Assembly: GCA_944380945.1 (NCBI GenBank)
Contig: CALWJG010000035.1
Span: 1-12,027 of the forward strand
Length of the DNA: 12,027 nucleotides
From: an uncultured Agathobaculum sp.
Lineage (GTDB): Bacteria; Bacillota; Clostridia; Oscillospirales; Butyricicoccaceae
Reading direction: 5' to 3'
In this document: positions 7,719 through 12,027 of the stretch, in pieces
Layout of the letters: every line of letters starts with the position of its first letter
Numbering within the stretch: position 1 is the first letter of the stretch
Notes under the pieces: generated by a model
The model's database searches: none
What the model was told of the DNA's origin: nothing
The model's input: only the letters and a program-made list of their open reading frames with translations
Made by a program: the position numbers and the translations under genes

Positions 7719-7847
7719 GAAGCGCAAAATCACAGTTTTTCACTCTGCTTTTGCAGAAATATGCAGTCCATCCGTCGAATTTACACAGATTTTAACATCT
7801 GTTGGCAAATGTTTTGTTACATTTGTGTAACTTTACAGGAATTTCAT
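7719..7847. other. A/T-rich intergenic stretch with small inverted repeats
   Basis: No gene is supported here. Visible structure: CAGAT/ATCTG (7786-7790, 7797-7801), GTTAC-ATTTGT-GTAAC (7816-7831), and TTTACA or TTAACA hexamers at 7780, 7792 and 7832. These lie just upstream of the small-peptide promoter and may be regulator sites. Their spacing does not fit a PhoP-type 11-bp direct repeat. Confidence 0.4.
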
Positions 7848-7875
7848 TTGATTTTTTTGCATAATCTGTTATACT
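7848..7875 (+). promoter_or_regulatory. Promoter of the 30-residue peptide gene
   Basis: TTGATT (7848-7853), 16-bp spacer, TATACT (7870-7875) with TGT before it, an extended -10. A tandem CTGTTATA repeat (7866-7881) offers a second overlapping -10 (TATACA). The predicted start is about 30 nt before the ATG. Confidence 0.65.
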
Positions 7876-7912
7876 GTTATACAGAATATCAGGAGAAGGA
7901 GGGATTAGTCCA

Positions 7913-8005
7913 ATGAGAAAGCTCAGTATCCCGCAGCAGCCGGACCGGCCGGACATCGACGATCTGATCTTCGGAGACGATCATGCAACGCAAAGCGATA
8001 AGTAA
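7913..8005 (+). CDS. Small acidic peptide, 30 residues, unknown function
   Basis: ATG 7913 to TAA 8003-8005 encodes 30 residues beginning MRKLSIPQQPDRPDIDD and ending in a charged tail (TQSDK). AAGGAGGG (7896-7903), 9 nt upstream, is among the best ribosome sites in the window. A promoter with an extended -10 lies at 7848-7875, and a hairpin plus seven T residues follows at 8025-8073, so the ORF sits in a complete monocistronic unit. The peptide is soluble-looking: no membrane helix, no cysteine, strongly acidic in its second half (DIDD, GDD), with a short hydrophobic LIF between. It does not resemble a signal peptide, a class II bacteriocin or a Gly-Gly leader. I do not recognise a family. 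Alternatives: a regulatory RNA whose start codon is incidental, or a remnant of a longer gene. Confidence 0.6.
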   Translation: MRKLSIPQQPDRPDIDDLIFGDDHATQSDK

Positions 8006-8024
8006 ATCCCGCTTACCGATTTGT

Positions 8025-8073
8025 CCACGCCGGCCGTGCATGCTGAACGGAATTGCCGCCGCGTGGTTTTTTT
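8025..8073 (+). terminator. Terminator of the small-peptide gene
   Basis: CCACGCCGGC (8025-8034) pairs with GCCG (8055-8058) and GCGTGG (8061-8066) across a 2-nt bulge, making a 10-bp stem with a 20-nt loop, followed at once by seven T (8067-8073). Confidence 0.75.
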
Positions 8074-8148
8074 ATATCTATTTCACGGGAATTAAAAATC
8101 AAGAGGGAGCGCTATTCCGCAGATGAACATGCGTCTCAGACAAAAATG

Positions 8149-8183
8149 ACGCCCGAAACGGTTTTCGTTTCGGGCGTATTTTT
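8149..8183 (-). terminator. Bidirectional terminator, copy 1 of an identical pair
   Basis: A perfect 12-bp stem ACGCCCGAAACG with loop GTTTT and its complement (8149-8177), then ATTTTT on the plus strand and a T-rich run on the minus strand (8142-8146). It starts 8 nt past the RNHCP gene stop. The same 35 bases recur at 9177-9211. Confidence 0.9.
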
Positions 8184-8184
8184 A

Positions 8185-8616
8185 TTATCGAGCATACATC
8201 TGTCCCTCTCCGCCCATAAGCGCAGTCATCTCCTCCACGCGCTCGAGCGGGAAAGGCGGCTGCGACAGCGGGCGCATGGCGATTGACATGAGCTTCATGG
8301 GATTATCGTCTGCCGCTACACGGTTGGAACTCAGATGGCCGCACCGGCGGCAGCGATGGATGATTGCCCATTCGCTGTTTTTCCGCACCCACACACCGAC
8401 CGGCTCCATGATGCCGCCGCAGTCGGCCTGCCTGTCACCCGGTTCAACATCCAAATGCAGACTGCACAGGCAGTTCGGACAGTGGTTCCGATGTCCGGTC
8501 CCCGCTCCGGCCGGGACGACGAGCCGCCCACACACCTTGCAGGTAAAACTGTCTGCGCAGGCGTGAGTTTTATAGTAACTTTTTTCGTATTGTTTTCTTT
8601 TGTTCTCTCTGTTCAT
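8185..8616 (-). CDS. RNHCP-domain protein, putative zinc-binding
   Basis: 143 residues carrying the RNHCP domain, named for the R-N-H-C-P motif seen here at 43-47. Cysteine pairs C26/C29 (CKVC), C46/C49 (CPNC) and C89/C92 (CRRC), plus C66, suggest a zinc-ribbon-like fold. Other conserved pieces are LHLDVEPGDR (53-62), WAIIHRC (83-89) and NRVAADDN (98-105). The molecular function of the family is unknown; nucleic-acid or small-RNA binding is often guessed from the zinc-ribbon look, and that is only inference. The tail after about 110 is less conserved. The start at 8616 has AAGGAG 7 nt upstream. The gene is 30 nt behind the MarR gene with no terminator between, so they form one operon, and it ends at a perfect terminator. 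Confidence 0.85.
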   Translation of the reverse strand: MNRENKRKQYEKSYYKTHACADSFTCKVCGRLVVPAGAGTGHRNHCPNCLCSLHLDVEPGDRQADCGGIMEPVGVWVRKNSEWAIIHRCRRCGHLSSNRVAADDNPMKLMSIAMRPLSQPPFPLERVEEMTALMGGEGQMYAR

Positions 8617-8646
8617 TTTGCTACTCCTTATCCGGGAGCAGCAGCG

Positions 8647-9081
8647 CTACAACCAAGCCGCCCCGAGATATTTTTTCAAGGCGTCACGGTATTTCTGTGT
8701 CAATTTCAGGTATTGCTGCTGCTCCTCCTCCGTCCATTCGTTCCAGATCTGATTCTCCACCGCAAACAGCGGGCCGATCTTTTGCTCCGCAAAATATTTT
8801 CCCGCTTCTGTCAGGCAGACAATCGTATTTCTGCCTTGTCCCGGCTCCAAGCAGACGATTTGCTCCTTCTCCAGCTTTCGGATTGCCGAGTTGATGGTCT
8901 GGCGGCTGATTCCGGTCAGCCGGCTGATCTCACTTTGCAGGCATCTGTCGCCATTTTCACAAATCACATACAGGATATTCATTACGCTGTCTGAAACACC
9001 CATTCGGACCGCCGCCTCATGGTACAACGCATTGATCTCCCCGGCCAGATGCGTATATTCACTTGCTTGCAGGTAGTGCAT
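8647..9081 (-). CDS. MarR-family transcriptional regulator
   Basis: 144-residue winged-helix repressor-like protein. The N-terminal helix pair (about 5-45) is the dimerisation part. The helix-turn-helix LQSEISRLTGISRQTINSAI (48-67) and following helix give the reading head, and GQGRNTIVCLTEAGK (81-95) forms the wing and the usual L-T-x-x-G-K exit. The C-terminal helix (about 114-140) completes the dimer. I chose ATG 9081 rather than 9108: GGGAGG (9092-9087) lies 5 nt before it, whereas 9108 has no ribosome site and coincides with the predicted transcript start. The gene heads the operon with the RNHCP gene. Twin repeats over the promoter suggest it represses its own operon. The ligand is unknown. 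Confidence 0.9.
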   Translation of the reverse strand: MHYLQASEYTHLAGEINALYHEAAVRMGVSDSVMNILYVICENGDRCLQSEISRLTGISRQTINSAIRKLEKEQIVCLEPGQGRNTIVCLTEAGKYFAEQKIGPLFAVENQIWNEWTEEEQQQYLKLTQKYRDALKKYLGAAWL

Positions 9082-9097
9082 AGGTTCCTCCCTTATG

Positions 9098-9138
9098 TCC
9101 GATTTCATACATATTATTATATCCGATTTCGTACATAT
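9098..9138 (-). promoter_or_regulatory. Twin direct-repeat operator at the MarR promoter
   Basis: TCCGATTTCATACATAT (9098-9114) and TCCGATTTCGTACATAT (9122-9138) match at 16 of 17 bases and start 24 bp apart. One fills the -35/-10 spacer and the other covers the predicted start point, the placement expected of a repressor. ACATATGT (9134-9141) is a short perfect palindrome at the edge of the second copy. Confidence 0.7.
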
Positions 9139-9143
9139 GTCAA
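9116..9143 (-). promoter_or_regulatory. Promoter of the marR-RNHCP operon
   Basis: On the minus strand consensus TTGACA (9143-9138), a 16-bp spacer and consensus TATAAT (9121-9116). This is the strongest promoter in the window by match. The start would be near 9109, giving a leader of about 27 nt to ATG 9081. Confidence 0.9.
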
Positions 9144-9176
9144 GCTCTTTTTCTCGCTGCGTGTCTGAAACGAAAA

Positions 9177-9211
9177 ACGCCCGAAACGGTTTTCGTTTCG
9201 GGCGTATTTTT
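9177..9211 (-). terminator. Bidirectional terminator of the XRE gene, copy 2 of an identical pair
   Basis: Same 12-bp stem and GTTTT loop as at 8149-8183 (stem-loop 9177-9205). On the minus strand it follows the XRE stop codon (9213-9211) within 6 nt and ends in TTTTTCG (9177-9171 region). No plus-strand gene ends here, so its use is on the minus strand. Confidence 0.88.
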
Positions 9212-10305
9212 TATGCTTCGGGCGGGATGGCGGCGCGCAGCCGGCCGAGCGCGGCCTGGAAACGCGGCTCACTGCGGAGGGCGGCGTAACTCTCGTCCTC
9301 CTCCAGCATGCGCAGCGTCAGCCGCTGGGTCGCGGCGATCTCCTGCGGGGAGGGGACGGACGTCTGCACCCCGGCGAAAAAGGGGTTTGCGCGGTAATCA
9401 AGCGTGTAGGACAGGCGCGCGTCGATAAAGCGGTCGAGCGCATCCAGCGCGGCGGCGCGGTCATCCTGATCGAGCGCGAGCATCAGGCGCAGCATTTCCC
9501 CGTTCGAGCGGTCCAGCCCGAACAGCGCGTCCACCGCGGCATAGGCGTCGATCAGGCGCGCGGCCTCGTCGAACCGGCGCTGCCGCCGCGCCACAGCGGA
9601 CAGGCTCATCAGCGCGCTGGACACCTCGCTGACGCGGGTGAGCAGCCCGCGGCGCGCCAGCTGTTCGGCCTTATCCAGTTCCCCCTGCGCCAGATACAGG
9701 TTGTGCCGCAGGATGTCGTCGTCGATGACCTGCTTGGGCGGCAGCTTATCGATCAGCTGCCCGGCTTCCTCATAGCGGCCGAGCAGGGTCAGCGTGTTGA
9801 TGCGCAGCATCTGTGCGCACAGCTTTTCGCGCATATCCGTGCATTCGCCCTCCCCCTGCTCGAACAGCTGGAGACAGCGCGCGCTGATCTCCTCCGACGC
9901 CTGCTCCGTATCCTCCGCCTGCGCGAGCGCGGCGCTGAGATAGTGGTAATACAGACTGCCTGCGACCAGCTTGAGCGAGCCGCTCGCCGGATATTCGCGC
10001 AGCGCGGCCTCCAGCGCCTGCCGGCCGGCGGCAAAGCCCTGCGCATCGAATATGCCGCGCAGCCGTTCGGTGATCTGCTTGATCTCCTCGTCAGTGGGGC
10101 TGGCGCGGAAGTCCAGCAGCGCGTCCACGGTCATCCCGAGCGCGCGGGCAAGTGGAGAGAGCAGCGTGATGTCCGGATAGCTGGCGTTGGTCTCCCACTT
10201 GCTGACCGCGGCGGCGGACACGCCCAGCTGCTCCGCGAGCGCCTCCTGCGTCAGGTTTTTGGCGCGGCGCGCCTGTGAGATGATGGTTCCGATCTGTAAT
10301 GGCAT
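9211..10305 (-). CDS. XRE-family regulator with TPR-like helical C-terminal region
   Basis: 364 residues. Residues about 7-62 form a Cro/CI-type helix-turn-helix, with LTQEALAEQLGVSAAAVSKW (18-37) and PDITLLSPLARALGMTVDALL (44-64 region), the common Clostridial layout. The rest (about 70-340) is almost all helix-forming and rich in A, L, E and R, with repeated pairs such as LLGRYEEAGQLIDKLP and AQGELDKAEQLARRGL that look like degenerate tetratricopeptide repeats; these may bind a peptide or partner, but no ligand can be named. ATG 10305 was chosen over the longer frame at 10380: MPLQIGTIISQARR is the usual N-terminus, a promoter and leader lie between, and AAGGA is 9 nt upstream. The gene is divergent from the MATE transporter, which it probably regulates. 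Confidence 0.87.
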   Translation of the reverse strand: MPLQIGTIISQARRAKNLTQEALAEQLGVSAAAVSKWETNASYPDITLLSPLARALGMTVDALLDFRASPTDEEIKQITERLRGIFDAQGFAAGRQALEAALREYPASGSLKLVAGSLYYHYLSAALAQAEDTEQASEEISARCLQLFEQGEGECTDMREKLCAQMLRINTLTLLGRYEEAGQLIDKLPPKQVIDDDILRHNLYLAQGELDKAEQLARRGLLTRVSEVSSALMSLSAVARRQRRFDEAARLIDAYAAVDALFGLDRSNGEMLRLMLALDQDDRAAALDALDRFIDARLSYTLDYRANPFFAGVQTSVPSPQEIAATQRLTLRMLEEDESYAALRSEPRFQAALGRLRAAIPPEA

Positions 10306-10314
10306 GGCGATCCA

Positions 10315-10344
10315 TCCTTTTCCTGAATTCAAAAGGACCTTTTG
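10315..10344 (-). promoter_or_regulatory. Palindrome and SD-masking hairpin in the XRE leader
   Basis: CAAAAGG-A-CCTTTTG (10330-10344) is a perfect 15-bp palindrome at the predicted start point. TCCTTTT (10315-10321) and AAAAGGA (10331-10337) form a 7-bp stem with a 9-nt loop that on the minus-strand mRNA would cover the Shine-Dalgarno sequence. Confidence 0.55.
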
Positions 10345-10351
10345 TGCCTTT

Positions 10352-10380
10352 ATCATACCATGCCGCGCCCCGCCGCACAA
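10352..10380 (-). promoter_or_regulatory. Promoter of the XRE gene
   Basis: On the minus strand TTGTGC (10380-10375), 17-bp spacer, TATGAT (10357-10352) with TGG before it (extended -10). The leader to ATG 10305 is about 40 nt. Confidence 0.7.
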
Positions 10381-10394
10381 TGGAGGGAAAGTTT

Positions 10395-10425
10395 AACCGG
10401 CGGTTGGATTTTTCAACCGCCGGTT
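10395..10425. promoter_or_regulatory. Paired palindromic boxes AACCG-N-CGGTT
   Basis: AACCGGCGGTT (10395-10405) and AACCGCCGGTT (10415-10425) are each palindromes around one base and lie exactly 20 bp apart, two helical turns. Together with the flanking G/C they also make a perfect 12-bp inverted repeat with a 7-base centre. They lie between the divergent XRE and MATE promoters and look like a cooperative operator. Confidence 0.6.
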
Positions 10426-10452
10426 GTGCCGCAGGGCTGCGCCGGACGGCGA

Positions 10453-10481
10453 TTGACGAAACCGCGCCTTTCTGCTACGAT
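10453..10481 (+). promoter_or_regulatory. Promoter of the MATE gene
   Basis: TTGACG (10453-10458), 17-bp spacer, TACGAT (10476-10481). The start would be near 10488, about 30 nt before GTG 10518, which supports that start codon over upstream ATGs. Confidence 0.65.
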
Positions 10482-10517
10482 AGACAGCGGACAAAAACCG
10501 GAAAACGGGGGATCGCT

Positions 10518-11852
10518 GTGGATTTGACCGAGGGCGGCATCACCGGCCGGCTGCTGCGCTTCGCGCTGCCGCTGATGGCGGGCAACCTGCTGCAACAATT
10601 GTATAATGTGGCGGACACGCTGATCGTGGGGCGCTTTCTCGGCGCGGACGCGCTGGCGGCGGTCGGCTCGGCGTACTCGCTGATGACCTTCCTGACCTCC
10701 ATCCTGCTCGGGCTGTGCATGGGCAGCAGCGCGTATTTCTCCATCCAGTTTGGCCGGCGGGACGACGACCGGCTGAAGAACGGCTTTTTCCTGTCCTTTG
10801 TGCTGATCGGCGCGGCGGCGCTCGTGCTGACGGCCGCGGCGTTCGCGCTGCTGGACTGGATCATCGGGGCGCTGCAGGCGCCGGCAGACGTCGCCCCGCT
10901 CATGCGGGACTATCTGTACTGCATCTTTTTCGGCATCCTCGCCACCTTTCTCTATAACTATTTCGCAAACCTGCTGCGCGCAGTCGGCAACTCGGTCGTG
11001 CCGCTGCTCTTCCTCGCGGTCTCGGCGGTGCTCAACATCGTGCTCGATCTGGTATTCGTGCTCGTGTGCCGCTGGGGCGTGACCGGCGCGGCGGCTGCGA
11101 CCGTGATCGCGCAGTACGTCTCCGGCGCGGGGCTGTTGGTCTATTATCTGCTGCGCTTCCCCGCCCTGCGCGTGGCGCGGCGGCACATGCGCTGGGACGG
11201 CGCGGCGGTCCGCGGCATCGCGGGCCTGTCCGTGCTGACCTGTGTGCAGCAGTCGGTGATGAATCTGGGCATCCTGATGGTGCAGGGGCTGGTCAACAGC
11301 TTCGGCACGGCGGTCATGGCTGCGTTTGCCGCCGCGGTCAAGATCGACTCGTTCGCCTATATGCCGGTGCAGGATTTCGGCAACGCCTTTTCCACCTTTG
11401 TGGCGCAGAACTTCGGCGCAGGCCGGGCGGACCGCATCCGCCGCGGCATCCGCAGCGCCGCGGCGTGCGCGGCGGCGTTCTGCGTTGCGGTCGGGCTGGC
11501 GGTGTGCGTGTTCGCCGCGCCGCTCATGGGCCTGTTCGTCCGGCCGGAGGAGACTGAGATCATCGCCATCGGCGTGGGCTATCTGCGCATCGAGGCGGCC
11601 TGCTACACGGGCATCGGCCTGCTGTTCCTGTTTTACGGGCTGTACCGCGCGGTGAACCGGCCGGGCATGTCGGTGGTGCTGACCGTGATCTCGCTGGGCA
11701 CGCGCGTCGTGCTCGCGCATCTGCTGAGCGCCGTGCCCGCCCTCGGCGTGACCGGCATCTGGGTATCCGTGCCGATCGGCTGGGCGCTGGCCGACCTCAC
11801 GGGCGCGCTGTATTATCGCAAAATACGCCGCAGCCTGCCCGCTGCGCCATAA
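10518..11852 (+). CDS. MATE-family multidrug/cation antiporter
   Basis: Integral membrane exporter that moves organic cations or drugs out in exchange for Na+ or H+. With GTG 10518 as start it has 444 residues, the usual length for NorM/DinF-like MATE proteins; GGGGG at 10507-10511 lies 6 nt upstream. The frame is open upstream to an ATG at 10299, but that would run through both divergent promoters and the operator, and its extra residues have no MATE character. The sequence shows about 12 hydrophobic helices in two halves (about 12-190 and 235-440), each opening with the family pattern: PLMAGNLLQQLYNVADTLIV (18-37), and the FGNAFSTFVAQNFGAGR loop (287-303) in the second half. The C-terminus is short and basic. 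Regulation by the adjacent XRE protein is likely from arrangement. The substrate cannot be predicted. Confidence 0.93.
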   Translation: MDLTEGGITGRLLRFALPLMAGNLLQQLYNVADTLIVGRFLGADALAAVGSAYSLMTFLTSILLGLCMGSSAYFSIQFGRRDDDRLKNGFFLSFVLIGAAALVLTAAAFALLDWIIGALQAPADVAPLMRDYLYCIFFGILATFLYNYFANLLRAVGNSVVPLLFLAVSAVLNIVLDLVFVLVCRWGVTGAAAATVIAQYVSGAGLLVYYLLRFPALRVARRHMRWDGAAVRGIAGLSVLTCVQQSVMNLGILMVQGLVNSFGTAVMAAFAAAVKIDSFAYMPVQDFGNAFSTFVAQNFGAGRADRIRRGIRSAAACAAAFCVAVGLAVCVFAAPLMGLFVRPEETEIIAIGVGYLRIEAACYTGIGLLFLFYGLYRAVNRPGMSVVLTVISLGTRVVLAHLLSAVPALGVTGIWVSVPIGWALADLTGALYYRKIRRSLPAAP

Positions 11853-11858
11853 AAAAAC

Positions 11859-11897
11859 GCGTCCCGCGGACCAGAAAGGTCCGCGGGACGCTGTTTT
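11859..11897. terminator. Strong bidirectional terminator after the MATE gene
   Basis: A perfect 14-bp stem GCGTCCCGCGGACC (11859-11872) with its complement (11878-11891) and a 5-nt loop. Plus strand: TGTTTTG follows, 7 nt past the MATE stop. Minus strand: GTTTTTTTATGG follows, the better T-tract, so it also ends a minus-strand transcript coming from the right. Confidence 0.92.
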
Positions 11898-11904
11898 GTG
11901 CAAT

Positions 11905-12027
11905 TAAAATACCCCGCCCTGCCGATGCAGCCAAATTAGTAACCTGCACGACTCGGCAGGTGGGTTTTCTGTTTGGCATGTCTGCGCTTCCAACGTCCGT
12001 GTATACCCGGGAGGCCTGCTGCTCGAT
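11905..12027 (-). ncRNA. Candidate structured RNA, possibly 3' part of 6S RNA (5' end beyond window)
   Basis: No convincing ORF covers this stretch, but it folds well on the minus strand: GCCAAA (11977-11972) with TTTGGC (11935-11930) enclose ACCTGC (11961-11956) with GCAGGT (11947-11942), leaving loop CGAGTCGT and asymmetric internal loops. A competing 8-bp helix pairs CCTGCCGA with TCGGCAGG (11960-11953 with 11925-11918). A strong minus-strand terminator lies just downstream, which fits an RNA gene ending here. AACCCACCTGC before the apical hairpin, and the long interrupted rod shape, recall Clostridial 6S RNA, the RNA polymerase-binding regulator; I am recalling the look of the family, not an alignment. 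It could also be a leader or another small RNA. Confidence 0.4.

Larger units (their letters stand above)
8149..9211. repeat. Direct pair of identical 35-bp terminator palindromes flanking the MarR-RNHCP operon
   Basis: Positions 8149-8183 and 9177-9211 are identical over 35 bases, including loop and T-tail, in the same orientation. Each directly follows the stop codon of a minus-strand gene. The flanks differ outside the palindrome. A copied terminator or a recombination footprint around the two-gene block is possible. Confidence 0.85.

Noticed and set aside
8074..8148. Possible very short ORF at 8123 (8 codons) after GAGGGAG
   Set aside because: Too short and with poor spacing; the stretch lies between two terminators and shows no promoter.
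9082..9108. Upstream ATG at 9108 for the MarR gene
   Set aside because: No ribosome site, and it coincides with the predicted transcript start. ATG 9081 has GGGAGG at proper spacing.
10299..10517. Upstream extension of the MATE gene to ATG 10299
   Set aside because: The extension reads through the XRE start, both divergent promoters and the operator, and encodes no transporter-like sequence. GTG 10518 has a ribosome site, a suitable promoter and the normal family length.
10413..11903. A 496-codon open frame on the minus strand across the MATE gene
   Set aside because: Same cause: exact antisense register to a high-GC gene. The translation is H, R, Q-rich and without a recognisable domain, and it runs through the terminator at 11859-11891.

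Overview
The window comes from a high-GC member of the Clostridia, most plausibly the Oscillospiraceae/Butyricicoccaceae side of the gut Firmicutes. The support is a single-chain pyruvate:ferredoxin oxidoreductase, strong AGGAGG-type ribosome sites, A/T-rich promoters set in GC-rich coding sequence, an SLH-domain surface protein, an RNHCP-domain protein and a NorM/DinF-like MATE transporter. No phage, transposase, CRISPR array, tRNA or rRNA is visible.

Layout from left to right. (1) 1-800, minus strand: the N-terminal 266 residues of a membrane-anchored protein with YD/RHS-like repeats, cut by the window edge. (2) 900-4460, minus strand: complete nifJ, between a very good promoter (4559-4587) and a symmetric terminator (832-865). 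(3) 4461-4773: A/T-rich divergent promoter region with a perfect 11-bp inverted repeat. (4) 4774-6297, plus: comM/yifB-type AAA+ ATPase. (5) 6298-6424: a perfect TATAAT next to a cluster of DnaA-box-like 9-mers, driving (6) 6425-7651, plus, a secreted protein with three SLH repeats and a C-terminal M15-type peptidase domain. (7) 7719-8148: an A/T-rich stretch holding a self-contained transcription unit for a 30-residue peptide (7913-8005). (8) 8185-9081, minus: an operon of a MarR-type regulator and an RNHCP zinc-binding protein, with a paired direct repeat over its promoter. (9) 9211-10305, minus: an XRE-family regulator with an all-helical, TPR-like C-terminal region, divergent from (10) 10518-11852, plus, a MATE efflux transporter. 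(11) 11853-12027: a bidirectional terminator and part of a strongly folding element that I read as the 3' half of a minus-strand structured RNA, possibly 6S RNA.

How the parts relate: nifJ is central fermentative metabolism and comM is DNA processing/recombination housekeeping; they share only a promoter region. The XRE gene and the MATE gene are arranged like a regulator with its divergent target. The MarR-RNHCP operon is separate, and is bracketed by two identical 35-bp terminator palindromes. Many sequence-level signals are regulatory (twin operators, a Shine-Dalgarno-masking hairpin, competing RNA helices). The least explained objects are the 30-residue peptide gene, the RNHCP operon and the right-edge RNA. 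I see no clear-cut new multi-gene defence or mobile system.
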